A model generated the notes under the pieces. The model was not told the origin of the DNA. It was given only the letters and a program-made list of their open reading frames with translations, and made no database searches. Made by a program: the position numbers and the translations under genes. Below, one piece after another: positions 1 through 8,309 of a stretch of DNA of 64,000 nucleotides (the stretch's first letter is position 1; every line of letters begins with the position of its first letter). Source of the DNA: Streptomyces luteolifulvus (GTDB lineage Bacteria; Actinomycetota; Actinomycetes; Streptomycetales; Streptomycetaceae); the NCBI RefSeq assembly GCF_008806595.1, contig NZ_VZRB01000036.1:1-64000 (forward strand). The letters run 5' to 3'.

Positions 1-111
1 TTCCTGCCCACCGGCCTGCCATTCGGCTCACCCGAAGAAGCCCTCGACTGTGCCTGCGGCCTCTACCTCAACGACCCCACCGCCTGGACCACACCACCCT
101 CCACGAACTAA
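1..111 (+). CDS. 3' end of an unknown protein, cut by the window edge
   Basis: Frame 1 is open from the first base to a TAA at 109-111, giving 36 residues with Cys-x-Cys in the middle and a Pro/Thr-rich end. There is no start in the window. Codon use is typical of the organism (mostly G or C in third position). The ISKra4 remnant begins only a dozen bases later, so the gene may end naturally or may have been trimmed by the insertion. Function is not recognisable from this fragment. Confidence 0.35.
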   Translation, partial: FLPTGLPFGSPEEALDCACGLYLNDPTAWTTPPSTN

Positions 112-147
112 CGCGGAGCAGCACTAGTACTGGGTGCAGGACAGTGA

Positions 148-1215
148 TTCATCGCGGCGGGCCAGGGAACCCCGGTTGGCTCCGGCTCCGACTCCGACTC
201 CGACTCCGACTCCGACTCCGAGGAGATGCTGCTGGTGCCATCGGCGGACGGCAAGGGGATCGTCATGCGGCCGGAAACACTGCGTGAGGAGACCAGGCGG
301 TCCGCCGCGAAGAAGGCGGCTTGTGGGTGCGGGCCGTTCGCCACGCGCCTGGCCGGCGGGGAGAAGAACGGGCGCAAACGGATGGCGACCGTCGGCGCGG
401 TCTACGACCTCGCGCCGATGCCGCGTGAACCCGGCGATGTGATCAGAGGTGGCGACAACACAGATCGCACGGATCGCCCCGAACGCCCCAGGGCGCAGGC
501 GAAGTGGCTGACCGCCTCCGTCGAACGCGACGCTGAACAGGTCATCGGCACGGTGTTCGACGAGGCCGAGCGCCGTGATCCTGACCGGGAGCGGGAATGG
601 GTGATGCTGGTCGACGGTGCCCGCCACCAACTGGACCTGATCCATGATCAGTGCGACGCGCGCGGTGCGGAGGTGCGCATCTTCATCGACTTCGTTCACG
701 TGCTGGAGTACACATGGGGCGCAGCCTTGTGCTTCTTCGCCAGGACCGACCCCGCCGCCGAGACGTGGGTCGGCGATATCGCGACGGAGATCCTTAAGGG
801 CCGGGCCGAGCAGGTCGCCGACGACCTCGACGCCCGGCGCCTGGGGGTGGACAAGGCGGTCGGCTATCTGCGGGCCAAACTCCCCTACCTCGGCTACGAC
901 ATCGCCCTCGCCGAGGGCTGGCCGATCGCCACAGGCGTGATCGAGGGCGCGTGCCGGCATCTGGTCAAAGACCGGATGGACATCACCGGTGCCCGCTGGG
1001 GCCTGCCCGGGGCCGACGCCGTCCTCAAGCTCCGCGCGGTGATCAGCAACGGCGACTTCGAGGAGTACTGGGAGCACCGCACGCAACGCGAGCACCTGCG
1101 GGTTCATACCATCCGCTACCGGCGACGGCCTCGCACTCACGGCGTGATCACCGTCCCTCAAGCCGAGCCGCACCCATTCGGGATCGGCCATCGCGCACAG
1201 ATCTTCACCGCGTAG
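148..1215 (+). pseudogene. ISKra4-family transposase, N-terminally truncated
   Basis: The frame is open from 148, just after a TGA at 145-147, to the TAG at 1213-1215. The first in-frame ATG is at 226. Family hallmarks are a DGKGIVMRPE stretch near residue 38 of the open frame, a VMLVDGA beta strand, the FIDFVHVLEY segment and the late ITGARWGLPGA segment. The protein is about 355 residues against roughly 450-500 in the family, so the N-terminal DNA-binding part is lost. A Ser-Asp repeat encoded by a hexanucleotide microsatellite lies just before the conserved part. Expression would need a start borrowed from outside. Confidence 0.8.
181..225 (+). repeat. GACTCC/GGCTCC hexanucleotide microsatellite
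   Basis: About seven tandem hexamers (two Ser-Gly type, then five GACTCC) followed by GAGGAG. In the transposase frame they encode a Ser-Gly/Ser-Asp tract. Such tracts are prone to slippage. Confidence 0.8.
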
Positions 1216-1232
1216 CAAGAAACACCAGGCCA

Positions 1233-1407
1233 GTACTACAGCCTCACTTCCTGGGCAGTCGATCGCATACGATCGGAAGCGGTCACTGCCTCGGAGCGCG
1301 GCAGGGAGCGGCGGCCTGCGGGGCACATCTGACCCCTTCCGGACACGGTCGCCGAGCGGGAAACGATCAGGTTCTATCACGAACTCGAAGATCTGCGGCT
1401 GCAGTAC
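1233..1407. repeat. Pair of short inverted repeats resembling the IS701-type ends further down
   Basis: GTACTACAGCCTCA at 1233-1246 equals the outer 14 bases of the right end of the IS701 copy at 10782-10802. The reverse complement of 1387-1407 matches that same 21-base end at 18 positions. The two face each other 175 bp apart, like a MITE or a solo-end derivative. The right copy also lies inside a locally open frame, so coincidence is possible. Confidence 0.3.
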
Positions 1408-1802
1408 CAGGCCGACAGCAGGATTGACTCGCCTACCAGAACGGCCATCTGTGTGTCGTCCGTTGCCTCACCCGGCTCCCAGCGCCGCCTCCATCTCGCA
1501 CACCGACTCCTGGCACAGGGAATCGGGCAGAGAACACACCCTGTGGCCCGAAAAGGCAGGCTCGCAATCGCTCGGATCCGAAGCAATGCACCCAGGTCAC
1601 GCATGGCTCCAGGCTTCCGCACCGCGGGTCGCCGGCGGCGTCGCGGCGTCCGGTACTGGCTGGCGTGGGTATGGCGGCGCATATCGCAGTGATGCTCCGC
1701 GACATTTGCATAGAACGAATCTTCGAGTCGTTCAACCTATTGACCGCGGTGGGCGATGGGCGGGACCCTCCTTATCCGTGAGGGGGATCGGGGGCTGCAA
1801 GC
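1239..1802. other. Stretch without a convincing gene
   Basis: Several overlapping open frames occur on both strands but none has a consistent codon pattern or a recognisable domain. The first part holds the IS-end-like repeats described separately. A TTGACC hexamer at 1740-1745 precedes the lipid-type operon, but no well spaced -10 element is visible, so no promoter is called. Confidence 0.5.
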
Positions 1803-2504
1803 ATGCCCGAGAGGGTTATTCGGTACGTAGAGTCACCGGAGTATGCGAAAGACCTACGTGCTGTCCGCAAGATCTGGGCGGCCCCGAGGATGCTGGGTGG
1901 CGCAGGCATGTTCATCTTCACCACCTATGCGACCCTTCCCTTGCTTTCCCGTGTGGGATCGGTCGATGGGCATGGGGAAGCCCTGATGTTACGCAGGATC
2001 GTCGACGGTGGGCGGGAAAAGGAATTCTTGGTGGGTCTCCTGGGTATCGGTGACGAGACCGTACCGGACGGCGGCATAGCGAATCCCATGGTTCGCCGAC
2101 TGCTCACCGATCTCGGCGAGCTTCACCGAGATCTGCACGGCATGCGCGGCGAGTATCTCGACTTTTTCGCCGGCATCATCGCCCTGTCATGTCTGCGGAC
2201 CGGAAGTGCCTTGAAGCTGGTTCTCGACGTCGACGACTGCCGCCGCTACTGGCGGTATATGTGTCATTCCCTGACGCTCTTCGGGGCCGAACTCGGTGAC
2301 CGAGAGACGGTTTCGGCAGCGTGTGAGCACTTCGTCGCTCAGCACGCCGGAGCCGATCGCCGGACGAGGGCTTACCTGACCCAACTGTTCGCCACCCATC
2401 CGGAGCACATGGCGACCTGCTCGCATGCGATGTTCCCCGAGAGCAGACGGGTCGTCGTCAGTACCATGTCGCCACACGTGCCTGCGCATTGGGCGATCCG
2501 ATGA
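1803..2504 (+). CDS. Unknown protein opening the isoprenoid/lipid cluster (possibly MpaB-like oxygenase)
   Basis: Predicted 233 residues, soluble, alpha-helical, starting at ATG 1803 after a GA-rich stretch. The early part has a Gly/Phe-rich hydrophobic segment (GGAGMFIFTTY), the centre has an RRLLTDLGELHRDLHG helix containing a histidine, followed by a hydrophobic helix and a YWRYMCHSL segment. This layout vaguely recalls the MpaB/latex-clearing (DUF2236) oxygenases, which bind haem through His and are common beside terpenoid genes, but I cannot align the family's key motif with certainty. The stop overlaps the start of the next gene (ATGA at 2501-2504), so the two are translationally coupled and probably act in one pathway. 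The oxygenase call is a weak guess. Confidence 0.55.
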   Translation: MPERVIRYVESPEYAKDLRAVRKIWAAPRMLGGAGMFIFTTYATLPLLSRVGSVDGHGEALMLRRIVDGGREKEFLVGLLGIGDETVPDGGIANPMVRRLLTDLGELHRDLHGMRGEYLDFFAGIIALSCLRTGSALKLVLDVDDCRRYWRYMCHSLTLFGAELGDRETVSAACEHFVAQHAGADRRTRAYLTQLFATHPEHMATCSHAMFPESRRVVVSTMSPHVPAHWAIR

Positions 2505-3430
2505 CCGCGCTACCGCGGACTGGCGGTCGCGCGCGTACCGCACTCCGGTTGCTTCCCGTCTACGGGCGGCACTTGCTGTTCCGCCCCTACCGGACGGATC
2601 TGCCCCCCGCGGCAGGTGGCCGGGGCCGGGAGATCGCCGCCTACGACCTCTTCCTCAACCTTCTGCTGTCGGGCTTCGCCGAGTTCACTGGACGGCCGGT
2701 GCGGCAAGGAACGGCACAACTGCTCATCCTGGTCAACAGGATCGCATTCCTAATGGATGACGAATTCGAGCGCCGGATCGGGAGGGAATCCGTTCACTTC
2801 GACGATCTGGCCACGGCTGCGAACGTCGAACGTGCTATTGCGGACCTGCGGGCGTACTTGGGCAGCACCTGCGACCCTTCCCGGTGCGACCTGATCCGGC
2901 AGGCACTGCGTCAGACCGTCGACACGGAGTACCGGCGCTACGCGACGTCGATCGAGAATCGGCGGGCCGCTCCATCGGTGGACGATCTTCTGGAGGACGC
3001 TGGCGTGGACTGCGGTGCCGTGATGAGGCAACTCGCCGAGATCACGGGCCTGTTCCAGGGTGTCGACGCCCCGAAGGCCGCTTTGGACGACTTCTGTGCG
3101 CTCGGCCTTGCCTGCAGGTTTGCCGACGATCTGAGGGACTGGCAGAAGGACAGCGAGACAGGCGCTGGAAACATTCTCCTCTCCACCCTTGCCCGGCACC
3201 CGAATGAGGCTCGACGACTCACGGACGCACAGAAGCCGAGGACCCGGATGAACGAGAAACAATGGTGTCGGCTGTGTCCCACGGCGTTCGCCGAGTTCAC
3301 GCGTCTTTACGAGGAGCACTACGCGCGCATTCGCTCGAAAACCCTGCGCATCGCCGCCGACTTGATGATGGAGCCGGGCCGCAGCGGTCATCGTGCCACG
3401 GCCGATGGTGTGACGGCTGCTCGGGCTTAG
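2501..3430 (+). CDS. Class I terpenoid synthase-like protein
   Basis: Predicted 309 residues from the coupled ATG at 2501. An upstream in-frame start at 2489 exists, but the ATGA overlap favours 2501. Two acid-rich motifs typical of class I isoprenoid synthases are visible: LMDDEFERR near residue 85, which fits DDxxE, and FADDLRDWQKD near residue 210, followed by a Gly-rich stretch as in prenyl synthases and squalene/phytoene-type enzymes. The protein should bind a prenyl diphosphate through Mg2+ and ionise it. Which chain it uses, and whether it cyclises or condenses, cannot be read. It is an outlier from standard bacterial terpene cyclases, since it lacks the usual NSE triad. It sits between the unknown 5' gene and a PEP-synthase-like gene. 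Confidence 0.7.
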   Translation: MTALPRTGGRARTALRLLPVYGRHLLFRPYRTDLPPAAGGRGREIAAYDLFLNLLLSGFAEFTGRPVRQGTAQLLILVNRIAFLMDDEFERRIGRESVHFDDLATAANVERAIADLRAYLGSTCDPSRCDLIRQALRQTVDTEYRRYATSIENRRAAPSVDDLLEDAGVDCGAVMRQLAEITGLFQGVDAPKAALDDFCALGLACRFADDLRDWQKDSETGAGNILLSTLARHPNEARRLTDAQKPRTRMNEKQWCRLCPTAFAEFTRLYEEHYARIRSKTLRIAADLMMEPGRSGHRATADGVTAARA

Positions 3431-3444
3431 AGAGGGAATTCCGC

Positions 3445-5694
3445 ATGGACAGACCGTCGGACGCGCCACCGACGACCGTGGCACTCACCGACGACCGGGC
3501 AACCGACACCCGGGTGAGCGGGCGCAAGGCGGCGATGCTGGCACAGTTGCTGAGGTCGGGTTTTCCCTGCGCCGACGGCATGGTGATTCCGGCTTGGATC
3601 CACCAGCACTTCCAGGAGCGTGGCAAGACCGGTTCGGACGACGGTGAAACGTCGGCACATCTTGAACGCGCCCTGGACGAGATCACGGACGTTCATCACT
3701 CGGACCTGCTCGCCGTCCGCTCCTCCAGCACCGTGGAGGACACGAACGAGGCGTCCTGCGCCGGCCTCTTCACGAGTGTGCTGGACGTCAGGGGAGCCAC
3801 CGCCCTGCGAGCCGCCGTACTGAAGTGCTGGGGGTCCGCGGAGAACGTGGCTCTGCCTCAGCGCGAGAGAGTCACCGAAGCACCGCTAATGGCCGTCCTG
3901 GTGCAACGCATGCTTGAACCCGACGCCGCCGGCGCCGCGTTCGCCACCGACCCGAAGGATGGTGACACCACGGCCGTGTCCGTTTCCGCTGTGCGAGGCC
4001 GCGCGGACCGGCTGATGCAGGGCGAGACGGCCGCCGACGAGTGGACGGTGACGGTCTCTGCCGCCACCTGTGTGCGTAACTCATACGACGCGATCACGCC
4101 CGACCAGGCGGTCGCGATCGCCGAGCTGACCCGGCAGGTCTCCGCCCACCTGTCCTGCCGCGCCGAGGTCGAGTGGGCCCTCCTGGACGGCAGGATCACG
4201 CTGTTGCAGGCTCGGCCGACAGCCGCCGGCGACGAACACGCGGTCGCCTGGCCGGCGCCCCCGCGCGGCGAGTGGCGGCGGGACATCCGCCTCGGCGAAT
4301 GGCTGCCCGAACCGGTGACCCCGCTGTTCGCCACATGGTTTCTGCCCACGGTGGATCTACGATTCCGGCGAGCGCAGTGGCAACGCAGTGGTGTCCTGGT
4401 GCCGAAGCCGTCGTACCGGCTCCTCCATGGCTGGTACTACCACTCGCCGCTGGGCGACCGCCGCTCCTCAGCGCTCCTCGAGGGGATGCTCGCGCATCCC
4501 GGCTTCGCCTGCGCCATGCTGGTCAGCAGACACCGGCCGTCGATCACGAACCGGATCGTCGTCGCGAAGCAGACGGCCGCCCTGGAGAACCACAGGCTGA
4601 GCTGTCGTGCGCTGCTGGGCACGGTGACGGCAGGCTTCGCCGCGATGTCCGAGCGTGTCGTGGTCGACTTCGTCAACCGTGTGATCGCGCTCGTGGGAGA
4701 CTGCCTCTGGCCGATGTTCTTGGTGGGCGGCACTGCCTGGCGGGCGGAGGAGGCGCTGGCCAGCTACTACGAGAAGGCGATCCTCCCTGAGCTGGACGAG
4801 CCGTATCACGGGTTGCTGGTCGACCGGGAGCAGGCCGAAGCCGTCGCCCCGCACGCGGTGTCAACGCTCGACTGGTACCGACCGACCCTGGGCGAGGTCG
4901 CTGACGGCTCTGGCCCGCAGCCACGACCCGTGGTGTCCGAAGACGACGCCGACAGGCTCAAGGAGTTGTGCCTCGCGGTCCTCTCTCGGCGCAGGACGGA
5001 CCCGGCAAGGTTCAACCGCCTGCTCACCCTTGCCCGGGACACGGCGCGCATGCGGCGGCGGTACACGGGGAACCTGACCGAACCGTGGCCGGCTCTGCGC
5101 CAGGCGCTCCTACGGCTGGGCACCGTGCTCAAGGAGAGGGGCGTGATCGACTGCCCGGAGCACGTGCACTTCCTGACCTATCAGGAACTGAGGACGGCAC
5201 TGTCCCACGGCTCTCCCGCCCGCAGGCAGGAGCTGATCGCCCACCGGACCTCAACCTGGGCACGACAACGGGCTCTTCGGCCGCCTCTGAGTCTCGGTAC
5301 CGCGGCGTACCTGCTGCCGCTGCTGCTAGGCCGTCCGGTCGTGGAGACGGACGGACGGATTTCTCCTGACGTGCTCGAGGGGATCGGTGTGAGCCCCGGA
5401 AGGGCAACCGGCAGGGCCCGGCTCGTCGATCACCCGGCGGGAGCGGAAGTGGCGGCCGGTGACATCCTCGTCGTCCGCTCCCTCGTCCCCGCACTGGCTC
5501 CACTGATCGCACGAGCCGGAGCCGTCGCCGCCGACGTGGGGAGTGTGGCCGCACACATGTCGGTCATCGCACGCGAGTACGGCGTACCCGCCGTTGTCGC
5601 ACTGCACTCGGTGACGCAGGCCGTTCAGGACGGCGATGTCATCACCGTGGACGGCACGACGGGCCGTGTCCATCGACGCGGACCCGTCCGATAG
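3445..5694 (+). CDS. PEP synthase-like / rifampin-phosphotransferase-like phosphotransfer enzyme
   Basis: Predicted 749 residues, ATG at 3445 with an AGAGGGAA ribosome site. The N-terminal 300 residues form the ATP-grasp half of the PEP synthase/pyruvate phosphate dikinase fold (LAVRSSSTVEDTNEASCAG, then VLVQRML, then VEWALLDGRITLLQARP). The middle is a long helical linker. The C-terminus is the swivelling phosphohistidine domain, with GSVAAHMSVIAREYGVPAVV giving the catalytic His. True PEP synthases carry a further PEP-binding TIM barrel, missing here. The size and layout instead match rifampin phosphotransferase and related enzymes that phosphorylate small molecules. In this operon it probably phosphorylates a prenyl, glycerol or terpenoid hydroxyl, which is inference from context. 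Confidence 0.8.
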   Translation: MDRPSDAPPTTVALTDDRATDTRVSGRKAAMLAQLLRSGFPCADGMVIPAWIHQHFQERGKTGSDDGETSAHLERALDEITDVHHSDLLAVRSSSTVEDTNEASCAGLFTSVLDVRGATALRAAVLKCWGSAENVALPQRERVTEAPLMAVLVQRMLEPDAAGAAFATDPKDGDTTAVSVSAVRGRADRLMQGETAADEWTVTVSAATCVRNSYDAITPDQAVAIAELTRQVSAHLSCRAEVEWALLDGRITLLQARPTAAGDEHAVAWPAPPRGEWRRDIRLGEWLPEPVTPLFATWFLPTVDLRFRRAQWQRSGVLVPKPSYRLLHGWYYHSPLGDRRSSALLEGMLAHPGFACAMLVSRHRPSITNRIVVAKQTAALENHRLSCRALLGTVTAGFAAMSERVVVDFVNRVIALVGDCLWPMFLVGGTAWRAEEALASYYEKAILPELDEPYHGLLVDREQAEAVAPHAVSTLDWYRPTLGEVADGSGPQPRPVVSEDDADRLKELCLAVLSRRRTDPARFNRLLTLARDTARMRRRYTGNLTEPWPALRQALLRLGTVLKERGVIDCPEHVHFLTYQELRTALSHGSPARRQELIAHRTSTWARQRALRPPLSLGTAAYLLPLLLGRPVVETDGRISPDVLEGIGVSPGRATGRARLVDHPAGAEVAAGDILVVRSLVPALAPLIARAGAVAADVGSVAAHMSVIAREYGVPAVVALHSVTQAVQDGDVITVDGTTGRVHRRGPVR

Positions 5695-5724
5695 GGCAGC
5701 GGGCGAGGAGACGGTATTCCATCC

Positions 5725-6603
5725 ATGGTGCACAGCGCTTCACACAGCGGAACGGGGCAGCGGATCGTGGCCGCCTGCAGCATCGTACGGCCGATCACCT
5801 GCGCGCTGGCCGCACTGTCCGCGGCGTGCGGCGGCTACATCGCGGCGGACTCGCCGGGCGTGGGCCGGGGCCGCGGGGTCCTCGCCATGGTGTGCATGGC
5901 AGGGGTGATGGGTGTCGCGAACGCGGTCAACGACATCGCCGACCTGCCCGCCGACAGGATCGGCAAGCCCTGGCGGCCGATCGCCTCGGGGCGGGTTGAT
6001 GTCCGTACCGCCCGGCTCGTGGTACTGGCATTGGTGGTGCTCACACTGACGATCGCCGCTGCGCTGGGCCCGGCCGAGACACTCTTCGCCTCTGCGCTCC
6101 TGTCCCTGGCCTTCGCTTATTCCTACCGGCTGAAGGACACCATCCTGGTCGGCAACCTCGTCGTCGCCGTCGTCAGCTGCGGCACTCTCCTGTTCGGCGC
6201 CCTGGTCTGCGGCGGAATGCCGCTGAGATCGTGGGTCGCCGCAGGGACCGTCCTGCTGTTCGTGGTCGGCTACGAGATCGTCAAGACGCTGCAGGACCGC
6301 GACGCCGACAGCAAAGCCGGCCTGCGCACGCTCGCCACCGTGTTCGAGCCCGGTACTAGCGTCGCCGCCTACATCGCCGTGGCCGCAGTTCTGTGTGCCG
6401 CCGTTTGCGGCATGGGCGCCCCGGTCAGCTCGGAGCCGTCACTGTTTCTCGTCTGCGTCGCTCCCTTCCTGATCGCGCCAGTGTGCTCGTGCGCCTACAT
6501 CCTCTGGTCCTGGCCGGACCGGGACAGGTCGACGGCACGATCACTGCTCATCCTTCGACTGGCCTGGTTTCCAGGCCTGTTCTCCCTGACCCTGTTGAAA
6601 TGA
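5725..6603 (+). CDS. UbiA-family membrane prenyltransferase
   Basis: Predicted 292 residues with eight to nine hydrophobic segments. The first Asp-rich motif NAVNDIADLPADRIGKPWRP fits NDxxDxxxD of UbiA enzymes, and the second, LQDRDADSKAGLRTLA, fits DxxxD after the middle helices. The family transfers a prenyl chain from its diphosphate to an acceptor at the membrane; members include digeranylgeranylglyceryl phosphate synthases, quinone and chlorophyll prenyltransferases and a few cyclases. The gene follows the PEP-synthase-like gene by 30 bases and precedes a PlsY-like gene, which makes a glycerol-phosphate or similar polar-head acceptor attractive. The acceptor itself cannot be deduced from the sequence. 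Confidence 0.88.
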   Translation: MVHSASHSGTGQRIVAACSIVRPITCALAALSAACGGYIAADSPGVGRGRGVLAMVCMAGVMGVANAVNDIADLPADRIGKPWRPIASGRVDVRTARLVVLALVVLTLTIAAALGPAETLFASALLSLAFAYSYRLKDTILVGNLVVAVVSCGTLLFGALVCGGMPLRSWVAAGTVLLFVVGYEIVKTLQDRDADSKAGLRTLATVFEPGTSVAAYIAVAAVLCAAVCGMGAPVSSEPSLFLVCVAPFLIAPVCSCAYILWSWPDRDRSTARSLLILRLAWFPGLFSLTLLK

Positions 6604-6621
6604 GATGGTGATGGATACCAG

Positions 6622-7254
6622 ATGAATACGAGTCACATCGCACTGGTGACGGGCTATGTCGTCCTGAGCTACTTCATCGGCTGCATCTCGACCAGCTACT
6701 ACGTGACGAAGACGCGCACCGGAAAGGACATCCGCGACCTCGGCAGCGGCAACGCCGGCGCGCAGAACGTGGGAAAGGTGCTCGGCCGCCCATGGTTCGT
6801 GGCCATCCTGTTGCTGGACATGCTGAAGGGCTACGTCGTCGTCCTCGGCGGTGTCCACATGGGACTGGGGGATGGCGTCGTCACCCTGGCGATCGTCGCC
6901 GTAGTCTCCGGGCACATCTGGCCGGCACAGATGGGGTTCAGGGGAGGAATGGGCATCGCCACCTCGCTGGGGGCCGTGCTGGCGTTCCACTGGCTCGTCA
7001 TGGCCGGCATCGTGGGGATCTTCGCGGTCACCTACTTTCCGCAGGTGTGTAGCGGGCGCATCGTGGCACGCAAGGCGGCCGCCAGGAGCGCGGTCGCCGC
7101 GATCAACCTGACCGCTCTGTCGATGGTGCTGATGAAACAGCCGTTGATGAGCTGGCTCTCACTGATCATCCTCGGCTTCGTCCACTACGCGGCCTACCGC
7201 TCACGGCTAGCCAGGGGCTGGCCTCATCCAGCCAGAGACAAGGCGGCCGCATGA
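6622..7254 (+). CDS. PlsY-like membrane acyltransferase (first of two)
   Basis: Predicted 210 residues with several membrane segments. The three PlsY signatures are present: DIRDLGSGNAGAQNVGKVLG near residue 33, the DMLKGY helix, and SGHIWPAQMGFRGGMGIATS near residue 94. PlsY acylates glycerol-3-phosphate using acyl-phosphate. In the canonical third motif the Gly-rich loop reads GGKG, but here it is GGMG, so Lys is replaced and the substrate may differ. Its stop overlaps the start of the polyprenyl synthase gene (ATGA at 7251-7254). A housekeeping PlsY would not be expected inside a terpenoid operon, so a specialised role is likely. Confidence 0.82.
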   Translation: MNTSHIALVTGYVVLSYFIGCISTSYYVTKTRTGKDIRDLGSGNAGAQNVGKVLGRPWFVAILLLDMLKGYVVVLGGVHMGLGDGVVTLAIVAVVSGHIWPAQMGFRGGMGIATSLGAVLAFHWLVMAGIVGIFAVTYFPQVCSGRIVARKAAARSAVAAINLTALSMVLMKQPLMSWLSLIILGFVHYAAYRSRLARGWPHPARDKAAA

Positions 7255-8309
7255 GTACCGGACTGCACATCCACTTCGCCGACCAGCTGCGCGGAATCGA
7301 CGACCGCATGCGGGCCGGCTTCGAGTTCTGGCCCTGGGGGCACCGAGACCGGATGCGCGTTCTGGTGGAACGGCAACTGGCCCGGAAAGGAAAGCGACTT
7401 CGCTCGTTGTTCGCCTTGCTCTGCGGCGAACTTCTGGGCGGTACGCCGGAGAAGGCACAGCCGCTCGCGGCGGCCGTCGAGCTGTACCACGCCGCGTCGC
7501 TGGTGCTCGACGACGTCCAGGACAACGCCGTATTTCGTGACCGCGACCAGGCCGTGCACGTCAGCGAGAACGTCAGCAATGCGATCAACCTGGCATGCAT
7601 CGTACGGTCGTTCTCGCACTATCCCCTCCACGGCAGCGATCTCACCCTGGCGGAGAAGGACGGAGTGCGGCGTCGGCTGGACACGATGGCGACACTGGTG
7701 CCTCTCGGGCAGAGCATGGACATCGGCTGGCACCAGGGCTGGTACGACTTCAGGTCCGTACCCTACGAGGAGCTGATCCGCCTGAAGACCGGCGCACCCT
7801 TCGCCTGTGTCGCAGCCGGCGCCGCCGTAACCAGCGGCAAGGACAGCGGAACGCACGCTGGGATGGAACGACTCGGCTACCGGGTCGGCATGCTGTACCA
7901 ACTGGTCGACGACTACAACGACATGTTCCTGCACGACCAGGCCGCCGTACCGAGCGACCTGCAGGAGGGGAAGTTCACCAGACCTGTCGCGATCCTGATC
8001 GGACTGCTGTGCGCGGACGGCCGAGAGGGCGTCGCCGAACGCGTGGCGTCCCGGTTGAGGAAGCCCGACGGCGACGGTCCGCAGTGGATCCTGGACCTCA
8101 TGACCGCCTGTTCCGTCGCCGCCCTCCTCGAGGAGGAGATCCAGGACAGCGCAGCCGACATCGAACGGGACGTCGCGGCCCTGTCGTCCGGCGGCCTTGA
8201 CGCAACCGGCCGCATGACGGAGTTCGTCCGCTCGCTCGCCGCGATGATGGCCGAGCGGCCTCAACCGGTGCCCGCGGAGTCCCTGTCGTACAGGAGGCGT
8301 TCCACGTAG
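7251..8309 (+). CDS. Trans-polyprenyl (geranylgeranyl-type) diphosphate synthase
   Basis: Predicted 352 residues. The first aspartate-rich motif is LVLDDVQDNAVFRD (DDxxD form) near residue 87 and the second is LVDDYNDMF near residue 221. The Lys/Arg patch KGKRLRSLF for isopentenyl diphosphate binding is at about residue 45. It elongates an allylic diphosphate with isopentenyl diphosphate, supplying the chain for the UbiA and terpenoid-synthase-like proteins of the operon. Product length is uncertain: the residues just before the first DDxxD are Ala-Ser-Leu-Val-Leu, without an obvious bulky stopper, so C20 or longer is plausible. Coupled by ATGA to the PlsY-like gene. Its last 49 bases overlap the convergent second PlsY-like gene. 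Confidence 0.9.
   Translation: MSTGLHIHFADQLRGIDDRMRAGFEFWPWGHRDRMRVLVERQLARKGKRLRSLFALLCGELLGGTPEKAQPLAAAVELYHAASLVLDDVQDNAVFRDRDQAVHVSENVSNAINLACIVRSFSHYPLHGSDLTLAEKDGVRRRLDTMATLVPLGQSMDIGWHQGWYDFRSVPYEELIRLKTGAPFACVAAGAAVTSGKDSGTHAGMERLGYRVGMLYQLVDDYNDMFLHDQAAVPSDLQEGKFTRPVAILIGLLCADGREGVAERVASRLRKPDGDGPQWILDLMTACSVAALLEEEIQDSAADIERDVAALSSGGLDATGRMTEFVRSLAAMMAERPQPVPAESLSYRRRST

Larger units (their letters stand above)
125..1238 (+). mobile_element. ISKra4-type insertion sequence, 5'-deleted copy
   Basis: A 9-bp perfect inverted repeat, TAGTACTGG at 125-133 and CCAGTACTA at 1230-1238, brackets a transposase reading frame (148-1215) recognisable as the C-terminal two thirds of an ISKra4-family transposase. 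The usual start and N-terminal part of that family are absent, so the copy cannot move by itself. The boundaries are my inference from the short repeat; no target duplication was confirmed. Confidence 0.5.

Noticed and set aside
1740..1775. TTGACC ... CTTAT as a promoter for the lipid-type operon
   Set aside because: Spacing to any -10-like hexamer is too long, so it is not called.
1424..2053. Open frame of 209 codons overlapping the first gene of the lipid-type cluster
   Set aside because: No domain, unusual composition, and it overlaps the better supported gene at 1803-2504 in another frame.
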